DNA of 64,000 nt. Origin: an uncultured Pelagibacteraceae bacterium (GTDB lineage Bacteria; Pseudomonadota; Alphaproteobacteria; Pelagibacterales; AG-422-B15). The notes beneath the pieces were generated by a model. That model worked only from the letters and a program-made list of their open reading frames with translations. It had not been told where the DNA came from and ran no database searches. Shown here in pieces: positions 18,801 to 27,737 of the stretch. The DNA lies in the NCBI GenBank assembly GCA_902617525.1, contig CACMWW010000001.1:62001-126000 (forward strand). The letters run 5' to 3'. Position numbers and translations under genes: made by a program. How positions within the stretch are numbered: the stretch's first letter is position 1; the number at the start of each line of letters is the position of its first letter.

Positions 18801-19293
18801 CTTTTTTGAAGTCAGCTATAAATGACGCAGATTGTGAAGTAATATTGTTACCGTTAGAAAATTTTAAAATAGAGTTATTTCCACCAGAAAGGACTAATAG
18901 ACCTTCTTTATTTTTAAACAACTGATCAATATCTACATAGGCATTTTCTTTATGATTCATGTATGCACTTGAAATAATATTTAATAAATTTTTATAACCA
19001 TCCTCATTTTTAGAAAAAATATTTATAAAAAAATGGAGATCTTCATCTCCAATATTTTCATGAAGATAATTTTTAGGAGTTTTGACCTTTAAATTGCATC
19101 CTATTATAGGCTGAACTCCAACACTTGACACTTTCTCACTAAATTCCAAGGCTCCAAACATATTATTGGTGTCAGTGATACCTACCGCTGGCATATTAAA
19201 CGCCTGACAAAGTTCTGAGATGCGCGCTATAGGCAAAGCGCCTTCTGACAATGAGTATTCTGTTTTATTTGTTAAATGAATAAAATCGCTCAC
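15835..19293 (-). CDS. dnaE: DNA polymerase III alpha subunit
   Basis: This 1152-residue replicative polymerase has an N-terminal PHP domain (about 1-280), the polymerase core with VGPGRGSGAGSLVAWCL and the catalytic LPDFDIDFCRDGRD, and fingers and beta-clamp regions. A helix-hairpin-helix region (KFADYGFNKSHAAAYAMIAF and after) and an OB-fold (about 1000-1070) follow. Length is normal. The first PHP motif reads HLTNKTEYSL, where relatives often have a second His before the T/S, so this metal ligand may be lost. It starts one base after lolD ends. The 118-base rpsB leader follows. Confidence 0.97.
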   Translation of the reverse strand: MSDFIHLTNKTEYSLSEGALPIARISELCQAFNMPAVGITDTNNMFGALEFSEKVSSVGVQPIIGCNLKVKTPKNYLHENIGDEDLHFFINIFSKNEDGYKNLLNIISSAYMNHKENAYVDIDQLFKNKEGLLVLSGGNNSILKFSNGNNITSQSASFIADFKKEFIDNFYIEIQRIGGNDYRIDEETILNLAYDNNLPVVATNDVYFEGPDHFEAHDALMCIEKKLFVSQKDRKRLSSNHYFKSQNEMQELFLDIPEALLNTIEIAQRCSHRPKIKMPVLPSYHTDDNQEKKLLRELSLRGLEQNLAQKFMSEQTDNESQLNIKKEYENRLEKELKIIIDMKYEGYFLIVSDFIRWAKDNDIPVGPGRGSGAGSLVAWCLKITDLDPIKFGLIFERFLNPERVSLPDFDIDFCRDGRDRVLDYVHTKYGSNHVAQIITFGKLQARAVIRDVGRVLGIPYGQVDYLCKLMPFDPSRPMTLQQYIDEEPRLNEEANKDNKIAKLLDISLKLEGLKRHASIHAAGVVISKEEVFKDVPIYSDPDSDILLTQFDMKWVENAGLVKFDFLGLKTLTLIDNCVRLVKDNNPSFNIEDININDQKTYELLSTGETTGIFQLESAGMKDTLKQLKPDKFEDIIAIVALYRPGPMANIPSYIERKHGREKPDYIHPLLEHLLQETYGVVIYQEQVMGVARELSGYSDGEADLLRRAMGKKIQKEMNAQKQRFIDGCLKKDIKTSEANSIFDLLSKFADYGFNKSHAAAYAMIAFQTAYLKTHHPIEFFAASMTLDINNTDKISVFQQELSRLKIKLLPPSINYSGPNFLRNNDSILYALGAIKNVGLESMKDLYDERNKNGSFKDLNDFIDRCNSSVVNKKTIEALSCAGAFDEFKINRADVFNHAAEIVKYHKSLNTRAFNSQEDMFSETILSNFHLKNEGEWKRDYKLMKEYEMLGFYLSGHPLEMHKKNYNSLLLKEYNEIKENSDFHNQKDILIGGTLLSKKEKRSARGNTYAFLNFSDLSSIYELIIFESNLRKYRELLIEGDSFVLGVDFSSQNGTLRGELKKVFDFKEVEKLNNNNLRINNNKNVKQQTLKIYADGNFSKNELAKLKWRKGNNKIEIIYNNQLLRIPGQFNITSEMINQMKSFNGVKKIDFIE

Positions 19294-19950
19294 CTATAAT
19301 TTTATCCTTTTATTAGCTTTAGATGCCAATTTCTCATCATGAGTAGCCATAACTAGTGTCATATTTTCAGATTCGACATAGTTTTTTAAATAGTTAAACA
19401 CCAAATTGGAGTTTTTACTGTCTAAATTGCCAGTTGGCTCATCGGCGATTATAAATTTTGGTTTATTTACCAAAGCTCTTGATATTGCTACTCTTTGTTG
19501 CTCTCCTCCTGACAATGAATTTGGGAAATGTAAAGATCTATCATCAATCATAAACACCCTCATTATATTTTCTGCTCTTTGTGTCGCCTCGTCCTTACTG
19601 TATCCATTTAATAATAGCGGTAACGCAACATTTTCAATAGCATTAAAATTTTCCAATAAATTGTAGTTTTGATAAATAAACCCATAATTATCTCTTCTAA
19701 ATTTATTCTTCTGTTCACTATTTAAAATCGTGAGATCTCTACCATTGAATGAGATAGTGCCTTCGTCGGATGTATCGAGTAACCCTACTAAGTTAAGTAG
19801 AGTGGTTTTTCCTGAACCTGAGGGACCTGTAACTGCAATAAAATCACCACTTATAACTTCTAAAGAAATATCTTTTAAAATAGATAGGCTATTATTAGCT
19901 TGACGGTAAGATTTTGAAATATTTTTTAAAATTAGATTTGTATCAGACAT
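19294..19950 (-). CDS. lolD: Lipoprotein-releasing ABC transporter ATP-binding protein
   Basis: This 218-residue ABC ATPase has Walker A GPSGSGKTTLLN (about residues 40-51), the Q-loop, signature LSGGEQQRVAISRAL, Walker B KFIIADEPTGNLD and the switch His in MATHD. It belongs to the MacB/LolD class. Overlap of eight bases with the lolC-type permease just upstream identifies it as the ATPase that extracts lipoproteins from the inner membrane for delivery to LolA. Confidence 0.92.
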   Translation of the reverse strand: MSDTNLILKNISKSYRQANNSLSILKDISLEVISGDFIAVTGPSGSGKTTLLNLVGLLDTSDEGTISFNGRDLTILNSEQKNKFRRDNYGFIYQNYNLLENFNAIENVALPLLLNGYSKDEATQRAENIMRVFMIDDRSLHFPNSLSGGEQQRVAISRALVNKPKFIIADEPTGNLDSKNSNLVFNYLKNYVESENMTLVMATHDEKLASKANKRIKL

Positions 19951-21166
19951 TATTTAATATTCCTCTAATTTCTGTCTTAGAAGCTTTATAGGCTGGATAT
20001 ACAGTCGCTATTATTGATATAATTAAAGAAAAGAAAATTATTAATATAATTTGATTCAAATCGATACTTGTTGGCATTTTATCAAGATAATAAAACTCAG
20101 ATGGAAATAAATTTAAATTGAATGTTGAATTTAGTAAATTTCTTATTGTATCAATATTTATTGTAAAAAGTATTCCAAGAATAGATCCTATGATCGTTCC
20201 ACTAAACCCTATAAAAGTACCGACTAGCAAAAATATTCTTAAAATTGAACTATCACTGCTACCAATTGTTTTGAGTACTGCTATTTCTCTATTTTTATTT
20301 TGTACTAAAATAAAAAGGCTTGTAACAATATTAAATGCAGCAATTATGATAATTAGTGATAATACAAAGAACATTAATTCACGCTCCGTTGCCAACACTT
20401 CCCAAAAAGAACTATTTAAATCAATCCAATCTTTTACTAAATAATCATCATTATAAATCTTAAGTAAATCACTCTTAACATTTTCTACATCATTGATATC
20501 TTTTAAATGTATCTCAATGGTTGATATCTCATTATTGAGACTCAAAAGTTTTTGAACATTTGCAAGTGAAGTAAATGCAAAATTTTTGTCATATTCACTC
20601 ATACCAGAACTAAATGTAGCCGATACTGTCATTTTGAGAGATCTTGGGATTTGACCTAGTGGAGTAGAAATCATTGAGGAAGAAGTGACTTTTATTTCGT
20701 CACCAGGTAATACACCTAGAGAAAATGCTAGTTCTTCTCCTAATATTATTGAATTAGCAGTTAGCAGATTATCATTATTTAGATTATTAACAAATTTATA
20801 AAATTTAATATTCTCATCATTGATCGATTTGATAACTATTCCATTGCTCTTATTAACTGAACTTACTAAGGCTTGAATAGATATATTTCTATCAATAAAT
20901 AATATTTCCTTAATTTCAGAAAGGCTCTGATCATTCTCAAAGTATGGCTCTATATTCTTAATATAAATATGTCCATTGAAACCAATAATTCTTTTTTTTA
21001 GTTCATCATGGAAACCATTCATTACAGACATCACAATTATTAATGTTGCAACACCGATACAAATCCCAATAAATGAAAGCCATGAAATGACCGATAACAA
21101 CCCGCCTTTTCTCAAAGGAACAAGATACCTAAAAGCTATAAATCTCTCAAAATAATTAAATGGCAC
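19943..21166 (-). CDS. lolC: Lipoprotein-releasing ABC transporter permease LolC/LolE
   Basis: This 407-residue MacB/FtsX-type permease has one N-terminal transmembrane helix (VISWLSFIGICIGVATLIIVMSVMNGF), a large periplasmic domain (about residues 50-260), and three C-terminal helices near 270, 315 and 375. The opening FERFIAFRYL and the MNGFHDEL stretch are typical of LolC/E. Alphaproteobacteria have a single LolC/E-type (LolF-like) subunit, so it probably works as a homodimer with LolD. The start is GTG, five bases after proS. Confidence 0.92.
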   Translation of the reverse strand: MPFNYFERFIAFRYLVPLRKGGLLSVISWLSFIGICIGVATLIIVMSVMNGFHDELKKRIIGFNGHIYIKNIEPYFENDQSLSEIKEILFIDRNISIQALVSSVNKSNGIVIKSINDENIKFYKFVNNLNNDNLLTANSIILGEELAFSLGVLPGDEIKVTSSSMISTPLGQIPRSLKMTVSATFSSGMSEYDKNFAFTSLANVQKLLSLNNEISTIEIHLKDINDVENVKSDLLKIYNDDYLVKDWIDLNSSFWEVLATERELMFFVLSLIIIIAAFNIVTSLFILVQNKNREIAVLKTIGSSDSSILRIFLLVGTFIGFSGTIIGSILGILFTINIDTIRNLLNSTFNLNLFPSEFYYLDKMPTSIDLNQIILIIFFSLIISIIATVYPAYKASKTEIRGILNNV

Positions 21167-21171
21167 TTTGT

Positions 21172-22497
21172 TTAAACGTTCATTTCTTTTAGAAACTTAT
21201 CTAATTTATCTAGGTTAATGAATTCTGTTTCTCCACTTTTTCTATTTTTATACTCTACTAGACCGTCCGACACAGCTTTGCTTCCTATTATAATTTGATG
21301 TGGTAAACCTATTAAATCCATTCTAGAAAATTTTACTCCTGCGTTATCATTTTTATCATCAAATAAAACTTCAGATTTATCATTAATTAAATTGTAAACA
21401 TTATTAGCAATTGAGGAGGCTTCATCGTCTTTTGGTTTCAAGTTTATAACACCAAGTGTAAATGGCGACACTGCATCAGGCCATATTATTCCACTTTCAT
21501 CATGGGAGGACTCTATTATAGCGCCCACTAGACGTGAAATTCCTATTCCATATGATCCCATGTGTACCGTTTTTTCTTTTCCATCAGAATCTAAAACATT
21601 TGCCTTCATTGAATTTGAATATTTTGTTCCAAAATGGAATATGTGGCCCACTTCAATTCCTTTTGAATTCATTTGTTTTTCTTTATGAACTATTTCATCA
21701 AATTTAGCCCTGTCATGTTTCTCATCTGAAGCAGAATAATAACTTTTAAATTTTTCAACAATTGAATTTAGGTCGCCGTCATAGCTAATGTCAGAAATCT
21801 TATTTCCTTCATTTAATATATTATTATCAAAATAAATATCACTTTCCCCCGTATTAGAAATAATTATGAATTCATGTGAGAGATCTCCTCCAATGGGTCC
21901 TGTATCAGCTGCCATAGGTATTGCTTTGAGACCTAATCTTGCAAATGTTTTTAAATAACAAATAAAAAAACGATTATAAGTATCTTCTGATGATGCTGCA
22001 TCAATATCGAAAGAATAAGCATCTTTCATTAAAAATTCCCTACCTCTCATTACTCCAAATCTTGGCCTTAATTCATCTCTAAATTTCCACTGTATATGGT
22101 AGAGCAGCATTGGAAGCTCTTTATAGGATTTAACATTTCTTCTAAATATATCTGTTATTTGCTCTTCGTTTGTTGGGCCATAAAGCATTTCTCTTTCTTG
22201 ACGATCATTAATTCTTAACATTTCTTTTCCATAATCTTCATATCGTCCACTTTCTTTCCATAAATCTGCGGGTTGAATAGTTGGCATTAATATTTCATTA
22301 ACTCCCGCCTTATTCTGTTCATCTCTGACGATGTTTTCGATTTTTTTTAAAACCTTTAACCCAAGAGGTAGCCAAGAGTAAATCCCAGAACTTGATTGAC
22401 TGATCATACCAGAGCGCAGCATAAGTTTATGAGAAACAATTTCTGCTTCGCTTGGAGATTCTTTTAATACAGGTAGAAAATAATTAGATAACTTCAT
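21172..22497 (-). CDS. proS: Proline--tRNA ligase (short alphaproteobacterial form)
   Basis: This 441-residue class II synthetase charges tRNA-Pro. The three class II motifs are recognisable: the [23 protein letters not shown] region, the [21 protein letters not shown] stretch and [16 protein letters not shown]. It lacks the approximately 180-residue editing insertion found in E. coli ProS, as is usual for alphaproteobacteria. The C-terminal anticodon-binding domain begins near residue 345. It overlaps the upstream DUF1467 gene by 14 bases. Confidence 0.96.
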   Translation of the reverse strand: MKLSNYFLPVLKESPSEAEIVSHKLMLRSGMISQSSSGIYSWLPLGLKVLKKIENIVRDEQNKAGVNEILMPTIQPADLWKESGRYEDYGKEMLRINDRQEREMLYGPTNEEQITDIFRRNVKSYKELPMLLYHIQWKFRDELRPRFGVMRGREFLMKDAYSFDIDAASSEDTYNRFFICYLKTFARLGLKAIPMAADTGPIGGDLSHEFIIISNTGESDIYFDNNILNEGNKISDISYDGDLNSIVEKFKSYYSASDEKHDRAKFDEIVHKEKQMNSKGIEVGHIFHFGTKYSNSMKANVLDSDGKEKTVHMGSYGIGISRLVGAIIESSHDESGIIWPDAVSPFTLGVINLKPKDDEASSIANNVYNLINDKSEVLFDDKNDNAGVKFSRMDLIGLPHQIIIGSKAVSDGLVEYKNRKSGETEFINLDKLDKFLKEMNV

Positions 22498-22753
22498 TTA
22501 TGTAAAAAAGCTTTAAGATATACATCAGAAAGCCTTCATTATTAAGAAAACTATATATGATAAACCAGATGACTATTGAGACAACTGTTGTAATTAAGAA
22601 TTTTCTAAATAATTGTGGATTATTAGGGGCTCCAGGATCTTCCCCTTCTATATAGTTTCCTGACCTACTTTTTTTTATATTAATTGGGAGTGATATGAAA
22701 AAAATTAACCACCAAATTAATAAAAAAATGATAATTGAGCCAGTTATACCCAA
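22484..22753 (-). CDS. DUF1467 family membrane protein
   Basis: This 89-residue protein has two transmembrane helices (about residues 3-22 and 50-72) separated by a cytoplasm-like loop with [15 protein letters not shown]. It matches the DUF1467 family, whose gene is conserved between mce and proS in alphaproteobacteria. Function is unknown. The start codon is TTG, and the gene lies one base after mce. Confidence 0.8.
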   Translation of the reverse strand: MGITGSIIIFLLIWWLIFFISLPINIKKSRSGNYIEGEDPGAPNNPQLFRKFLITTVVSIVIWFIIYSFLNNEGFLMYILKLFYINEVI

Positions 22754-22754
22754 A

Positions 22755-23159
22755 TTATACTTCTTCTAACTCTATGAGTGTTCCGTTACAGCTTTTTGGA
22801 TGAAGAAAAACTACTGGTTTACCATGAGCACCAATTTTTGGTTTACCAGTACCAGTTATTGATACTTCATGAGTGTTCAATTTATCTATAGCAGTATTAA
22901 TGTCATTAACTTCCAGGCAAATATGATGCATTCCACCTTTTGGATTTTTATCAATAAAGTTTTGAATTGGAGACCCCTCACCTAGAACCTCTAGTAATTC
23001 TATTTTTGTATTACCTAAATCTATAAATACTGTTGTAACTCCATGATCGGGCTGTTCAACAGGATCAGATACCTTTGCACCAAAAATGTTTTTATATTGT
23101 TCAGCAGCTTCTTTTATATTTGGTACCGCAATTGCAATGTGATTTAATTTTCCAATCAT
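22755..23159 (-). CDS. mce: Methylmalonyl-CoA epimerase
   Basis: This 134-residue vicinal-oxygen-chelate protein (glyoxalase fold) interconverts R- and S-methylmalonyl-CoA in propionate and branched-chain catabolism. The opening KLNHIAIAVPNI, the metal His in GGMHHICLEV, and HPKSCNGTLIELEEV at the end fit the family well. It lies between rnj and the DUF1467 gene, the usual alphaproteobacterial order. A general lactoylglutathione-lyase-like role is less likely. Confidence 0.9.
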   Translation of the reverse strand: MIGKLNHIAIAVPNIKEAAEQYKNIFGAKVSDPVEQPDHGVTTVFIDLGNTKIELLEVLGEGSPIQNFIDKNPKGGMHHICLEVNDINTAIDKLNTHEVSITGTGKPKIGAHGKPVVFLHPKSCNGTLIELEEV

Positions 23160-23164
23160 ACTAA

Positions 23165-24832
23165 TTAAATATGAACAATACTTATGTTTGTCAAAGGTTT
23201 TTTACGAGTATGCTTGAAAACAAAATTTCGCGATAATGTCTCGAGCTTTTGATATAGCTTTTTTTCTTTTTTTGATAAATTTGTCTTATCCTCAAAAAAT
23301 TTATAAATTTCCTCTTCTAATAAATATACCATCTCATCATTCTCATATTCTTGATCGCTTACTATGCCACTGCTAATAATCAATGGGTTTTCCTTTAAAT
23401 TCATTTTTTGATCAATTATACATGTAACATTCAATACACCATTGTAAGCCATTCTTTTTCTATCTTTAATATGACTGCTTTCACTTTTTACTAATCTATT
23501 TCCATCAAAGTACTGTCTGCCAGAGTCACACTGATCAACTACATATGGCGATCCAGGAGCAATTTGCAATATATCTCCATTAGAAATTAGCATTGGGAAC
23601 TTTACACCCATTTCCTTCGCAAGATTTGAATGTCTTTTTAAGTGTCGGTGTTCACCGTGAACTGGAACTGAAATTGCGGGTTTAATATTATCATACATAT
23701 CAACCATTTCATCTAAGCATGGATGACCCGAGACATGTATATTTTCATCATACTCAGTTATAACATTTGCACCTAACTCTGAGAGACGATTAAACAATTG
23801 GAAAATTTTCTTCTCATTGCCAGGGATAATCTTTGATGAAAAAATAATAGTATCATCTAAATCAATATCAACATGAGGGAAATCTTGATTTGCAATTCGC
23901 ATCATTGCGCCTCTTGGTTCACCTTGGCTACCTGTACAAAGGTACAAAACTTCTTCCCTCTTTTTTTTAACTGCTTCCTTTTCAGATAAAATAACATCTA
24001 TATCATTAAGAATACCATTTTGCCTTGCGACACTTATCATGCGATGCATAGATCTGCCTAAGACGACTAACGATCTATTTGTCTCCTTTGCAGCATGGGC
24101 AATTGTTTCAAGTCTTGCTACATTTGAAGCAAAAGAAGTTACAAAAACTCTATTCTTTATCCCTTTTATAACTTCAGTTAAATTATTTTTAACTTCTGAT
24201 TCTGATCCAGATCTTCCTTTTGTTAAGACGTTTGTTGAATCGCAAACCATTGCAAGAATATCTTTAGTGTTTGATTTGAGTTCGTTAAAGTCAATAGCTT
24301 TTCCTACAACTGGATCATCATCAATTTTCCAGTCACCAGTATGATATATATTCCCTAGCTTTGTTTTTATGATAAGTGAATTTGGCTCAGGTATTGAGTG
24401 CGTCAGAGTTTGAAATTTTATATCAAAGGGTTTTATTTGTATTTCAGATGACAGATCTATTACATTCAAATAACCCTCATGATCCAATCCTCTTTCTTCA
24501 AATTTTAGCCTTATTATTGAAGCTGTAAATGGAGTAGCATAAATAGGACATTTTAAATCTGGCCATAGATACGCAAGACCTCCAACATGATCTTCATGAG
24601 CATGAGTTATTATAATTCCTGATAAATTATCTTTTCTTTCCTTTATAAAATCATGATCAGGCAAAATGATGTCTACACCCGGTGTGGTCTCATCCCCAAA
24701 TGTGATGCCAACATCAACAATTAGCCATTTCATGTCATCAATCTCTTTACCGTATCCATAGAGATTCATGTTCATCCCAATTTCACCAGTGCCTCCTAAA
24801 GGCAGAAATACTAATCTATCACCTTTGCTCAT
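23165..24832 (-). CDS. rnj: Ribonuclease J
   Basis: This 555-residue metallo-beta-lactamase/beta-CASP nuclease carries the metal motif HAHEDH at residues 77-82 and the N-terminal PLGGTGEIGMNMNLY. It also has the CDSTNV and SGHP segments and the PVHGEHRHL motif C region. RNase J matures and degrades RNA with 5' exonuclease and endonuclease activity and is found in many alphaproteobacteria. It overlaps the coaX stop by four bases (ATGA). Confidence 0.94.
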   Translation of the reverse strand: MSKGDRLVFLPLGGTGEIGMNMNLYGYGKEIDDMKWLIVDVGITFGDETTPGVDIILPDHDFIKERKDNLSGIIITHAHEDHVGGLAYLWPDLKCPIYATPFTASIIRLKFEERGLDHEGYLNVIDLSSEIQIKPFDIKFQTLTHSIPEPNSLIIKTKLGNIYHTGDWKIDDDPVVGKAIDFNELKSNTKDILAMVCDSTNVLTKGRSGSESEVKNNLTEVIKGIKNRVFVTSFASNVARLETIAHAAKETNRSLVVLGRSMHRMISVARQNGILNDIDVILSEKEAVKKKREEVLYLCTGSQGEPRGAMMRIANQDFPHVDIDLDDTIIFSSKIIPGNEKKIFQLFNRLSELGANVITEYDENIHVSGHPCLDEMVDMYDNIKPAISVPVHGEHRHLKRHSNLAKEMGVKFPMLISNGDILQIAPGSPYVVDQCDSGRQYFDGNRLVKSESSHIKDRKRMAYNGVLNVTCIIDQKMNLKENPLIISSGIVSDQEYENDEMVYLLEEEIYKFFEDKTNLSKKEKKLYQKLETLSRNFVFKHTRKKPLTNISIVHI

Positions 24833-25584
24833 TGTAATTTATTGCTTACGATTAAAAGACCTTCAAGAGTAAGATCTCTCTCAAAATAGTTAATACATTT
24901 AAGGTCATTTTCAAATAGTTTTGATAAACCTCCAGTTGCTATAGCTTTTGCATTAGAGCACTCGTGAGAAGTTTTTAATCTCTCAATCAAGCCCTCGATT
25001 AAACTAATATACCCCCAATAAATACCCGATTCCATTGCGGCAATTGTGTGTTTACCAATTAATGTTTCAGGCTTTTTAAAAGTTATAAGTGGCAATAACG
25101 CTGCACCATCTGACAGTGATTTTATTGATAAGTTGACACCAGGACAAATTAATCCTCCAGAATATGCACCGCTCTTATCTACAACATCTAACGTGGTGGC
25201 TGTCCCAAAATCTACAATTATGAAAGGAGGTTCATACTTATCTATAGCCGCTATTGAGTTAATGATCCTGTCATCTCCAACTTCAGCTGGGTTGATGACA
25301 TTGAATTTTATAAATGCCTCTAAGTCAGAAGTATTTAGTTCTCTAATTGATATATTTTCAAAATTTTTTGAGATCAAAATTCGTAAATTTTTTTGAGCTT
25401 GTGGTACAACACCCGAAATTAAAACATATTCTACATTAGCTAAAAAAATGTATAGATTTTTCAATATATCATCTGGTGAACTTATAACTATGTTAGTTTC
25501 AAATCGTACTTGATCAATTAATCTCGAATTGTCATATTTCCCCATTAATACATTTGTATTTCCTATATCAACTAAAACCTTCAT
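24829..25584 (-). CDS. coaX: Type III pantothenate kinase
   Basis: This 251-residue ASKHA-fold kinase phosphorylates pantothenate, the first step of coenzyme A synthesis. The N-terminal phosphate loop VDIGNTNVLMGKYD, the central NPAEVGDDRIINSIAAID (substrate-binding Asp) and FIIVDFGTATTLDVVDKSGAYSGG are diagnostic of CoaX rather than CoaA. It lies between birA and rnj, as in related genomes. Confidence 0.95.
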   Translation of the reverse strand: MKVLVDIGNTNVLMGKYDNSRLIDQVRFETNIVISSPDDILKNLYIFLANVEYVLISGVVPQAQKNLRILISKNFENISIRELNTSDLEAFIKFNVINPAEVGDDRIINSIAAIDKYEPPFIIVDFGTATTLDVVDKSGAYSGGLICPGVNLSIKSLSDGAALLPLITFKKPETLIGKHTIAAMESGIYWGYISLIEGLIERLKTSHECSNAKAIATGGLSKLFENDLKCINYFERDLTLEGLLIVSNKLQ

Positions 25585-25586
25585 GA

Positions 25587-26327
25587 TTAATAACTAAATG
25601 ACAGTTCTCCTGAATTGAATTTCTTAAGCTCTCCATTTACTTTAATTAGAAGCTCAAATGTATCGGTTATATCATCTAATATACCTTCAAATTCAATATT
25701 ATTTTGTAAAAAACGAACCCGATCTCGCATTTTCCAGCAATTATTTTTATATGACTCAATTAATTCTGAGATATTATCACTGTTAAGAATATTTAAGTAA
25801 TTATTGATATTGGCGTCTAATGTTCCAAGTATATCTTTTGGCATAACCTCATTTTCAATTATTGATTTTATAGAGATAGTTTTATGATTATTTATATTTG
25901 GTGAATTTTTTAAATTAATACCAACTCCAATTATTGAAAAACTCGCACTTTCACCTAGTAAATTTTCTATTAATATTCCAGCTAATTTTGCATCATTGTA
26001 TAGTATGTCGTTTGGCCATTTAATTTTTAAAAGGGCATTATTGGGTAAAAAATTTTTAATTGCATCATATACCGACAAAGAAGTTATACATGAGATAAAT
26101 GGTATCTTTCTGTGATCCAAGTTAATTGGCAAGACGTATGAGCCATAAAAATTACCTACCTCTGAAACCCATTTATTATTGTTTCTGCCTTTGCCTGAAG
26201 TTTGTTTATTTGCTATAATCCAAGTTGCTTTATTTATTTTGTCATTTTCAATTAATCTTTTAGCTTCTACATTTGTGCTATCGATTACTTCATGAAAAAT
26301 AACTTCTGATTGAATTTGATCTAACAT
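25587..26327 (-). CDS. birA: Biotin--[acetyl-CoA-carboxylase] ligase
   Basis: This 246-residue biotin protein ligase activates biotin to biotinyl-AMP and attaches it to carboxylase carrier domains. The SGKGRNNNKWVS loop (the GRGRxGR/K equivalent), LKIKWPNDILYNDAKLAGILIE and GIGVNLKN show the catalytic core. No N-terminal DNA-binding domain is present, so it is not a repressor. The start overlaps the nuoN stop by one base, so it is probably read from the complex I operon. Confidence 0.94.
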   Translation of the reverse strand: MLDQIQSEVIFHEVIDSTNVEAKRLIENDKINKATWIIANKQTSGKGRNNNKWVSEVGNFYGSYVLPINLDHRKIPFISCITSLSVYDAIKNFLPNNALLKIKWPNDILYNDAKLAGILIENLLGESASFSIIGVGINLKNSPNINNHKTISIKSIIENEVMPKDILGTLDANINNYLNILNSDNISELIESYKNNCWKMRDRVRFLQNNIEFEGILDDITDTFELLIKVNGELKKFNSGELSFSY

Positions 26328-27736
26328 TAAATAATTGATTGAATAGCATATTCAGAAATATTTATTACTGGCGATGGATAAATAAAGAAAATAATAATTA
26401 GTATTGATGAAGGATAATAAAGCAGATTAAGTGATTTGATACTTGATCCATCAAATTCTTCTTTAGGTTCATCAAAATACATTATCTTAACAATCCTTAA
26501 ATAATAAAATGCACTGATAACACTTGCTACGACGCCAATGATTGCGAGAAACAACATTTCAGACTCAATAGCTGCAACGAAAATATAAAATTTACCAAAA
26601 AAGCCAGCTAGAGGAGGGATGCCAGCTAAAGAAAACATAATCAAGGCAATTAGCATGGTCCTTAAAGGATGATTTTTATGCATTCCAGATAAATCTGAAA
26701 TATTTTCAAAATATCCATCGTTTCTTTTTAAAGAAAGTAAAAAAGCAAACACAGCAATATTCATAATTAAATAAATCATTAAATATATTAATAATGACCT
26801 TAACCCCTCATCGGTAAAACAGGCCACACCTATTAAAGCGTATCCAATATGACCTATTGAACTATACGCCATTAGTCTTTTTAAATTAGTTTGAGCAATG
26901 GCAGCAAAGGCAGCGAGCATCATCGATGCGATTGATATGAAAAAAATAATTTGTTGCCAGTCAATATAAATCTCACCAAATGAATTGAATAAGAATCTAA
27001 CAAGTAAACCCATTGCAGCAATTTTTGGAGCAAGGGCAAAGAATCCTGTAATCGGAGTTGGTGCTCCTTGATAAACGTCAGGCGTCCACATATGGAAAGG
27101 AACTGCTGACACTTTAAAAGCTAGTCCTGCCAATACAAAAACTATACCAATAATTAAACCCAGACTTTCGGGGTTAATATTTACAGCGATTAGATTAAAG
27201 TTTGTATTTCCTGAAAATCCATAAATATATGAAATTCCAAAGAGTAATAAGCCTGAGGAAAGAGCTCCGAGGATAAAATATTTAATTCCTGCTTCTGATG
27301 ACAATAAGCTGTTTCTGTTCAAAGCCGCAAGAACATAAAGGCTTAATGATTGAAGCTCTAATCCTATAAACATTGCAAGCAAATCATTTGCTGAAACCAT
27401 CACCATCATACCTATGGTTGAGAAAATTATTAAAATTGGAAATTCATATATATTTATATTAAGGTCATCTTTACTTGATACAAACATAATCAATGAAGCA
27501 ATGGAGCCGATTAGTATTATAACTTTTAGTACTAGTGAAAATTCATCTACGATAAAACTATTTAGAAAGGCTGACTGAAAGGGTTGATTTAAAATTAAGA
27601 TAACTGTGACTAAAAGTGAAAATATAGCAAGTAAGTTAATAAGCTTTATATTTTTCAAAAACAAGCCAGTCACTAACAAAACTGTTGCAACTATAAATAA
27701 AAATAATTCGGGTAATATGTATACTAAACTTTGCAT
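26327..27736 (-). CDS. nuoN: NADH-quinone oxidoreductase subunit N
   Basis: This 469-residue antiporter-like membrane subunit of complex I has about 14 predicted helices. The conserved Glu-containing LELQSLSLYVLAAL, the KAxPFH-like KVSAVPFHMWTPDVYQGAPTPITGF and LKRLMAYSSIGHIGYALIG place it as NuoN. It helps pump protons in the distal membrane arm. One base separates it from nuoM. Confidence 0.95.
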   Translation of the reverse strand: MQSLVYILPELFLFIVATVLLVTGLFLKNIKLINLLAIFSLLVTVILILNQPFQSAFLNSFIVDEFSLVLKVIILIGSIASLIMFVSSKDDLNINIYEFPILIIFSTIGMMVMVSANDLLAMFIGLELQSLSLYVLAALNRNSLLSSEAGIKYFILGALSSGLLLFGISYIYGFSGNTNFNLIAVNINPESLGLIIGIVFVLAGLAFKVSAVPFHMWTPDVYQGAPTPITGFFALAPKIAAMGLLVRFLFNSFGEIYIDWQQIIFFISIASMMLAAFAAIAQTNLKRLMAYSSIGHIGYALIGVACFTDEGLRSLLIYLMIYLIMNIAVFAFLLSLKRNDGYFENISDLSGMHKNHPLRTMLIALIMFSLAGIPPLAGFFGKFYIFVAAIESEMLFLAIIGVVASVISAFYYLRIVKIMYFDEPKEEFDGSSIKSLNLLYYPSSILIIIFFIYPSPVINISEYAIQSII

Positions 27737-27737
27737 T

